Part shown: positions 1 to 8,559 of the stretch, in pieces | How the letters are laid out: the number at the start of each line of letters is the position of its first letter | How positions within the stretch are numbered: position 1 is the stretch's first letter | Source of the DNA: Anderseniella sp963700895 | GTDB taxonomy: Bacteria > Pseudomonadota > Alphaproteobacteria > Rhizobiales > Aestuariivirgaceae | Reading direction: 5' to 3' | NCBI GenBank assembly: GCA_963700895.1 | Contig: CAVOZI010000016.1 | Span: 587,060 to 651,059 of the forward strand | DNA length: 64,000 bases | The notes under the pieces: model-generated | What the model was told of the DNA's origin: nothing | The model's input: only the letters and a program-made list of their open reading frames with translations | Database searches by the model: none | Program-made: the position numbers and the translations under genes

Positions 1-991
1 CACCGATCCCAAGACCGACCTCGCCCTGCTGAAGATCGAGTCGTCCGAGACCTTCACCCCGCTGCAGTTTGCCGAGGCAAAGCCGCGCGTCGGTGACTGG
101 GTAATTGCCGTCGGCAATCCGTTCGGTCTCGGCGGCACGGTGACCACCGGCATCATTTCCGCCGCCGGCCGCGACATTGGCGCGGGTCCCTATGATGACT
201 TCCTGCAGATCGACGCCCCGATCAACCGCGGCAATTCCGGCGGGCCTGCCTTTAACCTGAAGGGCGAGGTGATCGGCATCAACACCGCCATTTACTCGCC
301 TTCCGGCGGTAGCGTCGGTATCGGTTTCGCCATCCCGGCATCAACCGCCAGGGACATCATCGCCGACCTCAAGGACGATGGCAACGTGACGCGCGGCTGG
401 CTGGGCGTGCAGATCCAGCCGGTGACCAGCGAGATTGCCGAGAGCATCGGTCTCGAAAAGGCCTCGGGCACCATCATCGCCGCCGTCACCGATGACTCGC
501 CTGCCGGCAAGGCCGGCCTGAAGACCGGCGACACCATCCTCGCCGTCGATGGCGAGGCCGTCGCAGGGCCGAAGGAGTTGTCGCGCAAGGTTGCCAGCAT
601 CAAGCCCGGCACCAGCGTGGACATGACCGTCTATCGCGGTGGCAATGAGCGCAGCGTCAAGGTTGCCATCGGCACCATGCCCGGTGAACAGGTCGCGGCG
701 CTGCAAGGCACTCAGCCCGAGGATACGCCGCGCTTCGGCCTGGCCCTTGCGCCAAGCCAGTCCGGCGAGGGCGTGGCCGTGGCCGACGTGCTGGCCGGTT
801 CGCCGGCCGCCGAGCAGGGCATCCAGCGCGGTGACGTCATCCTTGAGGTGGACGGCTCGTCGGTCGACCAGCCCGAAGCAGCGGCACAGGCCATGCGCCA
901 GGCCCTGAACAAGGGTGGCAAGGCAGTTCTCCTGCTGGTCAAAAATGAACGGGGCCAGCGCTTCGTGGCTCTTCAAAACCCGAAAGGCTGA
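1..991 (+). CDS. degP: DegP/HtrA-type periplasmic serine protease, 5' end missing
   Basis: Envelope quality-control protease and chaperone that degrades misfolded periplasmic proteins. The reading frame is open from base 2, so the gene begins before the window and the signal peptide and catalytic His are not visible. The catalytic Asp lies in TDLALLK at the very start and the catalytic Ser in GNSGG (codon 236-238). Two PDZ domains follow, about bases 390-650 and 720-975, which is the DegP/DegQ layout rather than the single-PDZ DegS layout. An in-frame ATG at 140 is internal to the protease domain and is not a real start. The gene is followed by a two-component system on the same strand, which may be functionally linked to envelope stress, though a 200-base gap separates them. 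Confidence 0.93.
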   Translation, partial: TDPKTDLALLKIESSETFTPLQFAEAKPRVGDWVIAVGNPFGLGGTVTTGIISAAGRDIGAGPYDDFLQIDAPINRGNSGGPAFNLKGEVIGINTAIYSPSGGSVGIGFAIPASTARDIIADLKDDGNVTRGWLGVQIQPVTSEIAESIGLEKASGTIIAAVTDDSPAGKAGLKTGDTILAVDGEAVAGPKELSRKVASIKPGTSVDMTVYRGGNERSVKVAIGTMPGEQVAALQGTQPEDTPRFGLALAPSQSGEGVAVADVLAGSPAAEQGIQRGDVILEVDGSSVDQPEAAAQAMRQALNKGGKAVLLLVKNERGQRFVALQNPKG

Positions 992-1194
992 CACCATATA
1001 CCTGATACGGCGGCGTGGTTTGCCCCTCTGTACCTAACGCCGCCTCCGGGTGCTCCTGTGTGCATCAAACGGTCTCCAGACCCCAAGACCCCCGCCCCCC
1101 TGCATAAAGGTCTTGCTGGACACTGGCACACAGGAGCGCCCAACTGTTATTGAAGGCTTGCTGAGAAGCCGAAAGACTGATCCGGGAATGCAAG

Positions 1195-1876
1195 ATGCGT
1201 GTGCTGGTTGTTGAAGACGACAAGGAAGCCGCCGGATGGCTGGTGAAGGGCCTGAAGGAAGAAGGCCACGTGGTGGACCACGCTGCCAATGGTCCCGATG
1301 AGACTCGCCATGGCCATGGAGAAGGTGCATGACGTCATCATCATGGACCGGATGCTGCCCGGCATGGACGGCCTTGCCGTCATCTCCGAACTGCGCAAGG
1401 ACGGCATCAACACGCCGGTGCTGATCCTGTCGGCGCTGGGCGAGGTGGATGACAAGGTAATGGGCCTTCGCGCAGGCGGGGACGACTATCTCGCCAAGCC
1501 CTATGCCTTCAACGAGTTGCTGGCGCGCGTCGAGACGCTGGGACGGCGCAAGTCCGCCGAACCGCACAAGACTAGGCTGCAGGTGGGCGATCTCGAGATC
1601 GACCTGCTGGCCCGCACCGCCAGGCGGGCAGGCGAGGACATTCTGCTGCAACCGCGCGAGTTCAAGCTGCTCGAATACCTGATGCGCAATGCCGGCAGCG
1701 TCGTTACCCGCACCATGCTGCTGGAGAACGTCTGGAACTACCACTTCGACCCGCAGACCAACGTCATCGACGTCCACATCTCGCGGCTGCGCGCCAAGAT
1801 CGACAAGGAATTCGACGAACCCCTGCTGCACACCGTGCGCGGGGCCGGGTACACCATCCGTGCCGGTCAACCTTAA
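1195..1876 (+). pseudogene. OmpR-family response regulator, interrupted by a 1-base frameshift
   Basis: A two-component DNA-binding regulator. Translation from ATG 1195 gives a normal receiver start (MRVLVVEDDKEAAGWLVKGL) but hits a stop at 1330-1332. The rest of the protein continues in the next frame: phosphoacceptor Asp in DVIIMDRMLPGMDG, Lys in AKPY, and a full winged-helix output domain ending TVRGAGYTIR. Removing one base near 1300 (around GATGAGACTC) restores a continuous protein of about 226 residues of normal family length. The kinase gene directly downstream is intact and overlaps the end, so a living system with a sequence error is at least as likely as a true pseudogene. A shortened product from ATG 1289 would lack the acidic pocket. 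Confidence 0.85.
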
Positions 1877-3248
1877 GCTCCTGACCAGCTCCACCTTCCG
1901 GCTTGGAGCGGTCTACCTCACGGTGTTCGCCATCTCGGTGGCAGCCATTCTCGGCTACATTTACTGGAACACGGCGATCCTGCTTGAACAGCAGATCGAG
2001 GATACCCTGGAGGCCGAGGTACAGGGCCTTGCCGAGCAATACCGCCAGCGCGGACCGTCCGGCCTGCTGGACATCGTCAACCTTCGCTCGCGCCAGTCGG
2101 AAGGCGGCGTCTACATCCTCACCAACTCGATCGGCCGGCGCGTCGCCGGAAACCTGCCGGCGCTGCCTGCCGAGGCAGTTGGCGAGCGCGGCGTGATCGA
2201 CTTCCAGTACCCTTATGAGACCGCTACCGGGACCGTGCAGCATACGGCGCGCGCCTTCTTCATCCAGCTGGACGGCGGCTTGCGGCTGGTCGTCGGCCGC
2301 GACGTCGAGGAGCGCCGCCGCTTCAACGACATCATCCGAACATCGCTGCTGTGGGCGCTTGGCCTGACGCTGGTGCTCGGCATCGGCGGCGGCCTGCTGA
2401 CCAGCCGCAACTTCCTGCGCCGCATCGACCGCATCAACGACGCCAGCCGCACCATCATGGCCGGCGATCTGGCCTTGCGCATGCCGGTGTCCGGCTCGGG
2501 CGACGAGATTGACCGGCTGTCGTCCAGCCTCAATGACATGCTCGACCAGATCAACCGGCTGATGGCCGGCATGAAGGAGGTGTCTTCCAATGTCGCCCAC
2601 GACCTGCGCACCCCGCTGACCCGACTCAGGGCCCGCGCCGAGGACGCGCTGCGATCGGGCAAACCGGAGGATCACCGCGCTGCGCTGGAAGCCAACATCG
2701 CTGAGGCCGACAGCCTGCTGGCAACGTTCAACGCGCTTTTGTCCATTGCCCGTGCCGAGGCCGGTCAGGCCCGCGAGGGGCTGCACCCGACCGACCTGGT
2801 GCCGCTAGCCGAGGATGTCGCCGAGCTCTATGGCCCCATTGCCGAGGATGCCGGCGGTCAGCTTGACCTTGCAATCCCCGGTTCGGCGATCGTGCGCGCA
2901 GACCGCCAGCTGGTGGCGCAGGCGCTGACCAACCTCATCGACAACGCCATCAAGTATGGCCGCAACGCGCAAACCGGCGCGCCGGTCATTCGCCTCTCCA
3001 TCGAGCCCCAGCCCGGCGGCGGCCAGGCCATCGTGGTATCGGATACCGGACCGGGCATCGGCGAGGCCGACCGCGAGCGCGTCAAGGACCGCTTCGTCCG
3101 CCTTGACGTCAGCCGCTCGCAGCCCGGCAGCGGCCTTGGCCTGGCGCTGGTCGACAGCGTCATGAAGCTGCATGGCGGCAAGCTGCTCATCGAGGATGCC
3201 ACGCCAGGCCTGACGGTCAAGCTGGTGTTTCCCGGCACGCCGTCATGA
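1860..3248 (+). CDS. Two-component sensor histidine kinase with HAMP domain
   Basis: Inner-membrane kinase partner of the regulator immediately upstream. GTG 1860 is chosen because it gives a short cytoplasmic leader (VPVNLKLLTSSTFRLG) before the first membrane segment and overlaps the regulator's stop by 17 bases, a usual arrangement; the frame stays open upstream but that part is regulator DNA in another frame. Order: membrane segment about residues 12-34, periplasmic sensor about 35-155, second membrane segment about 158-180, HAMP, HisKA with the phospho-His in SNVAHDLRTPL, then HATPase_c with NLIDNAIKYG (N box), DTGPGIG (G1) and GSGLGLALV (G2). All catalytic motifs are present. The signal sensed cannot be read; position between degP and glnE is the only clue. 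Confidence 0.92.
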   Translation: MPVNLKLLTSSTFRLGAVYLTVFAISVAAILGYIYWNTAILLEQQIEDTLEAEVQGLAEQYRQRGPSGLLDIVNLRSRQSEGGVYILTNSIGRRVAGNLPALPAEAVGERGVIDFQYPYETATGTVQHTARAFFIQLDGGLRLVVGRDVEERRRFNDIIRTSLLWALGLTLVLGIGGGLLTSRNFLRRIDRINDASRTIMAGDLALRMPVSGSGDEIDRLSSSLNDMLDQINRLMAGMKEVSSNVAHDLRTPLTRLRARAEDALRSGKPEDHRAALEANIAEADSLLATFNALLSIARAEAGQAREGLHPTDLVPLAEDVAELYGPIAEDAGGQLDLAIPGSAIVRADRQLVAQALTNLIDNAIKYGRNAQTGAPVIRLSIEPQPGGGQAIVVSDTGPGIGEADRERVKDRFVRLDVSRSQPGSGLGLALVDSVMKLHGGKLLIEDATPGLTVKLVFPGTPS

Positions 3249-3293
3249 AGCACTGGCGGCAGCCGCCTTGCCGCGTTAGCTTGCCGGCCCACC

Positions 3294-6215
3294 ATGACCG
3301 ATACTGCACTTGCAAGCCTTTCCCCTGATCTGCCGGCCTTGCCGGAAGCGGCCAGCCTCGCCGCTGAACTTGCCCAGGGCCATGAACCGCTGGAACAGCT
3401 GGCGGCTACGACGCCCGCTGCCTGCCGCTTGCTGGCGCACGTGGCGGCGGGTTCCCCATTTCTGTCCGGCCTGGTGCGCCGTGACCAGCCGTTTGCCCTT
3501 GCCGCGTTGACGCAACCGCCAGCCGCCCTGTTCGACACCGTCTGCATGCTTGCCGAAGGCCGGGCACAGGGCGGGGCAAGCCCGCACATGGATATCGTTC
3601 AGCGCCTGCGCGTGGCGCGCAACCGGGCAGCCCTGTTGATTGCCCTTGCCGACATTTCCGGCGCCTGGGATTGCGTGCGCGTCACCACCGCCCTGACCCG
3701 CTTTGCCGACACCGCGCTCAAGGCCGCAACCGCCCACGTGTTTGCCGAGGCGGCCACAGGCCCGAAGTTCAAGGTTCCCGCCGGAACGGATCCCGTCACC
3801 GGCTACACCATCCTCGCCATGGGCAAGCACGGTGCGGGCGAGCTAAACTATTCCTCCGACATCGACCTGATCGTGCTCTACGACGCCGAGCGCGCGCCGC
3901 TGAACGACCCCGATGACGCCGCCCAGGTCTATGTCCGCCTGACCCGTCAGATCGTGTCGCTGATGCAGGACCGCACCGCCGACGGCTATGTCTTTCGCAC
4001 CGACCTGCGCCTGCGCCCCGATCCGCGCGCCACGCAGATCGCCATCTCCATCGTGGCGGCCGGCAACTATTACGAATCGATGGGCCAGAACTGGGAACGC
4101 GCCGCCATGATCAAGGCCCGCGCCGTGGCCGGCGACATCGCGCTGGGCCAGGAGTTCGTGCGCCAGCTTGCGCCCTTCGTCTACCGCAAGTATCTCGACT
4201 TCGCGGCAATCGCCGACGTGCAGTCGCTGAAGCGCCAGATGCACGCTCACAAGGGCCATGGGGTCATTGCCGTGCTGGGCCACAACATCAAGGTTGGCCG
4301 CGGTGGCATCCGGGAGATCGAGTTCTTCGTCCAGACCCAGCAGCTCATCGCCGGCGGTCGCAACCCGGCGCTGCGCGGCGCCCGCACGCTCGACATGCTG
4401 CAGGTGCTGGTGGACGAAGGCTGGATAGAGCAACAGACCTGCGATGAACTCAGCCACGCCTATGTGTTCCTGCGCACCATCGAACACCGGCTGCAGATGG
4501 TGGCCGACGAGCAGACCCAGACGCTGCCCGCGGCGGAGGACGCCTTTGCCCGGTTTGCCACATTCTGCGGTTTCGCCAACACCGCTGAGCTCTCGGACCG
4601 GCTGACCGCCACGCTCCAGACCGTGCAGGGCCACTACGCCGCCTTGTTCGAGGATGCGCCGGAACTGGGCAGCGATGCCGGCTCGCTGGTGTTCACCGGC
4701 GGCGAGGATGACCCCGACACGCTCGAAACCCTCACCGGCATGGGCTTTCGCCAGGCGGCTGAGGTGTCGGCGACCATTCGAGGCTGGCACTTCGGCCGCT
4801 ATGCCGCGACCCGGTCCGGCGCGGCGCGTGAAAGGCTGACAGAGCTGATGCCGGCGCTGCTGACGGCGCTGGCGCGCACCGGCCACCCGGATCAGGCCTT
4901 TCTCGCCTTCGACCGCTTCATAGCGGGTCTGCCCGCCGGCGTGCAGCTGTTCTCCATGCTCAAGGCCAATCCGTTCCTGCTCGAACTGCTGGCTACGGTG
5001 CTGGGTTCGGCGCCGCGGCTGGCGCAAGGTCTGTCACGCCGCCCGCGCCAGCTTGAAGCGGTGCTGGATCCAGCCTTTTTCGGCCCGATGCCGTCGCCGC
5101 AGGAGCTGACTGACGCCTTCGCCCTGCTGGATGCGGGCAATCCGTCGTTCGAGGAATTGCTCGACCGCACCCGTGTCGAGGCGCGCGAGAAGACGCTGCG
5201 CATCGGCATGCGCATCCTGTCCGAAACGGTCAGCGTACAGGAGGCAGGCCTTGCCTATTCCAACCTCGCCGACGCCGTCATTGCGCACCTGCTGGGCGGC
5301 GTCTGGGCCGATATTGCCTCGCGTCACGGCCAGGTGGAAGGCGGCAAGCTTGCCGTCATCGCCATGGGCAAGCTTGGCGGCCAGGAGATGACGGCCGCCT
5401 CCGATCTTGACCTCATCATGCTCTACGATTTCGCACCAGGCGCCGAGGCGTCCGACGGTTCGCGCGCCTTGTCGCCGTCGCAATACTTCTCCCGCCTGAC
5501 CCAACGCCTCATTACGGCGCTCACCTCGCAGACTGCCGAGGGCGACCTCTACGAGGTCGACATGCGGCTGCGGCCCTCCGGCAACAAGGGGCCGGTGGCA
5601 ACAAACATCGACGGGTTCGGCAGCTATCAGCGCACCGAGGCCTGGACCTGGGAGAAGATGGCGCTGACCCGCGCCCGCGTCGTGGCCGGGGATGACGCCT
5701 TGCGCGCCCGCATCGAGGCCATCATCCGCGATGTGCTGTGCACGGCGCGGGACCGTGACGCAACGCTTGCCGACGTGCGCGACATGCGCCGGCGGATGCT
5801 CGAAGCGCACCCGAAGGCCAATCACTGGGAAATCAAGCAGGTGCGCGGCGGTCTTGTGGAGGTGGAGTTCATCGCCCAGGGCCTGCAACTCGTCCATGCC
5901 CATGAGCGGCCCGAAGTATTGGCGCAGAATACCTTCATGGCGTTGCATCAGCTCCACCACGCCGGTCTTCTTTCCTCGGCAGATCATGAACAGCTCATCG
6001 CTGCGGGCACGCTCTACCACACGCTCACCCACATCCTGCGGCTGTGCACCACCGGCAGGTTCGACGTAGCCGCAGCACCCCCCGGCTTCATGGCGCTGAT
6101 GCTGCGCGCTGCCGCCGCGCCGGACGTGGTGACGCTCGAGGCCATGCTGCGTGACGCCAATGCCCAGGTGTCCGCCATTTTCGACCGGTTGATCGGTTCT
6201 CTTGACAAGGATTGA
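3294..6215 (+). CDS. glnE: Bifunctional glutamine synthetase adenylyltransferase/deadenylylase
   Basis: GlnE adds and removes AMP on glutamine synthetase according to nitrogen status, under control of PII proteins. The 973-residue length is typical. Two nucleotidyltransferase domains are visible, each with a glycine-rich plus acidic signature: GELNYSSDIDLIVLYD near residue 185 (N-terminal, deadenylylating half) and GGQEMTAASDLDLIMLYD near residue 695 (C-terminal, adenylylating half). Each is followed by a GlnE helical domain with conserved VRGGLVEVEFI- and GRGGIREIEFF-type stretches. It starts 45 bases after the kinase and is probably read through from it. The 122 bases after the stop hold no gene. 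Confidence 0.97.
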   Translation: MTDTALASLSPDLPALPEAASLAAELAQGHEPLEQLAATTPAACRLLAHVAAGSPFLSGLVRRDQPFALAALTQPPAALFDTVCMLAEGRAQGGASPHMDIVQRLRVARNRAALLIALADISGAWDCVRVTTALTRFADTALKAATAHVFAEAATGPKFKVPAGTDPVTGYTILAMGKHGAGELNYSSDIDLIVLYDAERAPLNDPDDAAQVYVRLTRQIVSLMQDRTADGYVFRTDLRLRPDPRATQIAISIVAAGNYYESMGQNWERAAMIKARAVAGDIALGQEFVRQLAPFVYRKYLDFAAIADVQSLKRQMHAHKGHGVIAVLGHNIKVGRGGIREIEFFVQTQQLIAGGRNPALRGARTLDMLQVLVDEGWIEQQTCDELSHAYVFLRTIEHRLQMVADEQTQTLPAAEDAFARFATFCGFANTAELSDRLTATLQTVQGHYAALFEDAPELGSDAGSLVFTGGEDDPDTLETLTGMGFRQAAEVSATIRGWHFGRYAATRSGAARERLTELMPALLTALARTGHPDQAFLAFDRFIAGLPAGVQLFSMLKANPFLLELLATVLGSAPRLAQGLSRRPRQLEAVLDPAFFGPMPSPQELTDAFALLDAGNPSFEELLDRTRVEAREKTLRIGMRILSETVSVQEAGLAYSNLADAVIAHLLGGVWADIASRHGQVEGGKLAVIAMGKLGGQEMTAASDLDLIMLYDFAPGAEASDGSRALSPSQYFSRLTQRLITALTSQTAEGDLYEVDMRLRPSGNKGPVATNIDGFGSYQRTEAWTWEKMALTRARVVAGDDALRARIEAIIRDVLCTARDRDATLADVRDMRRRMLEAHPKANHWEIKQVRGGLVEVEFIAQGLQLVHAHERPEVLAQNTFMALHQLHHAGLLSSADHEQLIAAGTLYHTLTHILRLCTTGRFDVAAAPPGFMALMLRAAAAPDVVTLEAMLRDANAQVSAIFDRLIGSLDKD

Positions 6216-6337
6216 AATTATTTCGCCTCAAGGCGACGGGTTTGCCAGCCCGTTCCCGTCTTGTTCATGTGCGTTGGCCAACGGCACGACAACCATGGAC
6301 CACCCGGATGCAGGGTGAAACAGAGGGAATCTGAGCA

Positions 6338-6808
6338 ATGCAATCGAATCTCGTGTTGAAGCTGTTGGCCGTTGCTGCACTTGCTGGTGTGGCGGGCGGT
6401 GCCGTCCAGGCCCGTGAACCGGGCATGCCGCGCTCCGAGCGCACCTTTGAACGGCTCGACGCCAACAAGGACGGCGAACTTGCTGTTGATGAACTGGGCT
6501 CAAGATCCGAGCGCCGCTTCATGCGGCTGGATGCCGACAAGGATGGCAAGGTCACCCGCGCCGAACTGGAAGACTGGCTGAACCGCCTGGCGGCGCGGCG
6601 CATCGACCGCATTCTTGAACACATGGACGCCAACAAGGACGCCGCTGTCAGCCAGGACGAACTGCATGGTTACATCGCTTCGCTGGTGCTTGCGGCGGAT
6701 ACGGACAAGTCTGGCGGGGTGACTTTGCAAGAGGCGCGTGACTATCATGTGGCTAAACGCAACGCACGGGCCGAGGCCCGCAAGGCCGCCAGCGCCACCC
6801 GGCAATAG
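6338..6808 (+). CDS. Secreted EF-hand calcium-binding protein
   Basis: Small protein of 156 residues with a cleavable-looking signal peptide (hydrophobic run LKLLAVAALAGVAGGAVQA) and four EF-hand loops: DANKDGELAVDE, DADKDGKVTRAE, DANKDAAVSQDE and DTDKSGGVTLQE. Loops 1, 2 and 4 keep the usual acidic/oxygen ligands and a closing Glu; loop 3 has Ala where Gly is usual, so it may bind more weakly. Likely periplasmic. It sits 9 bases before the sigma factor gene on the same strand, and envelope or metal sensing by the group is possible but unproven. The C-terminal 20 residues are Ala/Arg/Lys-rich. Confidence 0.88.
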   Translation: MQSNLVLKLLAVAALAGVAGGAVQAREPGMPRSERTFERLDANKDGELAVDELGSRSERRFMRLDADKDGKVTRAELEDWLNRLAARRIDRILEHMDANKDAAVSQDELHGYIASLVLAADTDKSGGVTLQEARDYHVAKRNARAEARKAASATRQ

Positions 6809-6817
6809 GGAGATGGC

Positions 6818-7468
6818 ATGACCTGGTCACTTGCGCGCCCGTTATGGGACATGGCGGGATACGCTGAAACAGCAGGCGTCCAGCGCGCTGCCGGGGATAC
6901 TTCTCCGGCAGCCGACGCCGTTTTGCTCGCCCGCGCAAGCGAGGGCGACGAACAGGCCTTCGCCGGCCTGGTTGATCGCCACTATGGCTTCGTGTTCAGG
7001 GTTGCGGCGCGCGTGCTGTCCGAGGCCGCCGATGCAGAGGATGTGGCGCAGGAGGCCTTCGTGCGGCTGTGGCGCGACCCCGGCGCCATCGACAATCCGG
7101 CGGCGCTCAAGGGTTGGCTGGCAAGGGTAGCCCGCAACCTGGCCATCGACCGGATCAGGCGGGCGAAGCCGTCAACGGCCGACGGGCTGGATGAACTGCC
7201 GGACGGCTCCACCGCGCCCGATGGGCCGATGCGTCACGCACAGGCCGCCGCCCTGGTGACACAGGCGCTGGCACAGCTGCCCGAGCGCCAGCGCACGGCG
7301 CTGCAACTGACCTATTTTGAAGGCTTCGGCAACCAGCAGACCGCCGACGTCATGCAGGTGAGCGTGGAAGCGGTGGAATCACTGTTGTCGCGCGCCCGCC
7401 GCACCTTGCGAGAAATGCTGTCGCCCGCATGGGGCGACCTGATCGAAGAACTGGACCAACTCAAATGA
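6818..7468 (+). CDS. ECF-type RNA polymerase sigma factor
   Basis: Extracytoplasmic-function sigma factor of 216 residues. Region 2 is seen in FAGLVDRHYGFVFRVAARVL followed by DAEDVAQEAFVRLW; region 4 helix-turn-helix in LPERQRTALQLTYFEGFGNQQTADVM and SVEAVESLLSRARRTLRE. The chosen ATG 6818 lies just after a GGGAGA stretch; the first 30 residues are not conserved and a start at 6851 is possible. The stop overlaps the next start as ATGA. The two downstream genes look like a membrane-bound partner and a periplasmic CpxP-like protein, the usual layout for an ECF sigma factor under signal-dependent control. Confidence 0.92.
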   Translation: MTWSLARPLWDMAGYAETAGVQRAAGDTSPAADAVLLARASEGDEQAFAGLVDRHYGFVFRVAARVLSEAADAEDVAQEAFVRLWRDPGAIDNPAALKGWLARVARNLAIDRIRRAKPSTADGLDELPDGSTAPDGPMRHAQAAALVTQALAQLPERQRTALQLTYFEGFGNQQTADVMQVSVEAVESLLSRARRTLREMLSPAWGDLIEELDQLK

Positions 7469-7968
7469 CCGACCCGGCACCCCATTCTGGCGTCACTCTT
7501 TCTGCGGCGGATCGCCAGCGGCTTGACGAAATGTTGCAGTCCTACGGCCGCAATCCGCTGCGCTGGCCCGACGCTGACCGTCAACGGTTTGCCGGGCTGG
7601 TGCGTGCGCCGCAATTGCTGCCGGCAGAAGCCGCCGCCGGCGCCGATGCGCTGGACCGGTTGCTTGACCTTGCCGGTGCTGCGGCCATGCCGGAACCTGC
7701 CGGTGCCCGTGCGCGCCTGCTGCAGCGCGTGGCCTCCGAGCCGCAGCTGGCAACCGATGTAACGGCGCTGCCGCCGTTGGGCGGCCTGCGCGGCGCTCTT
7801 GCCGCCGGTATGCTGGCCGCCAGCATCGCCATCGGCGCCTTCATCGGCCTTGACACCGGCGCGGGCGAAACGCTGGCCGGCAGCCTTACTGCCTCGTCCG
7901 GTGCCGACGAGGTGCTCGACCTGGTGCTGGCCGATCCGGCTGAGCTGGATGATGGAGGTGTGCTTTGA
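7465..7968 (+). CDS. Putative anti-sigma-type membrane protein
   Basis: A 167-residue protein not assigned to a named family. ATG 7465 overlaps the sigma factor's stop (ATGA), which fixes the start and implies translational coupling. The N-terminal 100 residues are soluble and rich in Ala and Leu. One membrane segment follows (LRGALAAGMLAASIAIGAFIGL, about residues 109-131) and then a short acidic tail on the other side. A cytoplasmic N-terminus, one membrane pass and coupling to an ECF sigma gene fit an anti-sigma factor; no zinc-binding HxxxCxxC motif is seen, so a ZAS-type anti-sigma is excluded. Confidence 0.7.
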   Translation: MTDPAPHSGVTLSAADRQRLDEMLQSYGRNPLRWPDADRQRFAGLVRAPQLLPAEAAAGADALDRLLDLAGAAAMPEPAGARARLLQRVASEPQLATDVTALPPLGGLRGALAAGMLAASIAIGAFIGLDTGAGETLAGSLTASSGADEVLDLVLADPAELDDGGVL

Positions 7969-8507
7969 CCACCACTGCGCCACAGACGCCGCGCAAGCGC
8001 CGCTGGTCCTGGGTCTGGCTGGCGCTGCTGGTATCGCTTGCCCTGAACCTTGCCGTGGCCGCGGCAGTCATTGCCCATAATTTCTGGGGGCCGGGCGGAC
8101 GTCACCATCAGCACCGCATCACCGGCCCGGGCTACACCCAGGTCCTGCCGAGGGCGTTCTTCCGCCAGCTGGACGAAGCCCGCCGGGACGAGCTTGTCGG
8201 CGAACTGCGCGAGCATCGCCGCGAGTTTCGCGGCCTGCGCCGCGATCTGCGCGAAAAGGCCCGTGGCATTGCCGCAGCCCTAAAGGCCGAACCCTTCGAT
8301 CAGGCGGCGCTGGAGAGCGCCATGATTGACTTCGAGCAGGCCTCCGGCAGCATGATCACCCGCGGCGGCGAGATCGCCCGCGGCCTGTTTGCAAAGCTCA
8401 CGCCGCAGGAGCGCAAGATCATGGCCGAAGAGATCGAGCGCAAGTCCATGCCGGGCCGGCGCTGGCAGCGTCTCAAGGAAGAGGGCAAGGACGAGGCCGG
8501 GAACTGA
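7965..8507 (+). CDS. Periplasmic heavy-metal sensor / CpxP-like protein
   Basis: A 180-residue protein with one N-terminal membrane anchor (WSWVWLALLVSLALNLAVAA) and a long helical periplasmic part rich in Arg and Glu (FRQLDEARRDELVGELREHR and following), matching the metal-resistance/CpxP-Spy superfamily in which helical hairpins bind metals or misfolded proteins. A HHQH cluster just after the anchor could bind metal. Start: TTG 7965 is preferred because GGAGG at 7954-7958 lies 6 bases upstream and the start overlaps the previous stop. With the sigma factor and its partner it probably forms a three-gene envelope-stress or metal-response operon. Confidence 0.8.
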   Translation: MTTTAPQTPRKRRWSWVWLALLVSLALNLAVAAAVIAHNFWGPGGRHHQHRITGPGYTQVLPRAFFRQLDEARRDELVGELREHRREFRGLRRDLREKARGIAAALKAEPFDQAALESAMIDFEQASGSMITRGGEIARGLFAKLTPQERKIMAEEIERKSMPGRRWQRLKEEGKDEAGN

Positions 8508-8559
8508 CCGTTCTTGCCGTCAGGCCGTGATGCTGGTCGAGATCGGTTCGATCACCGCG

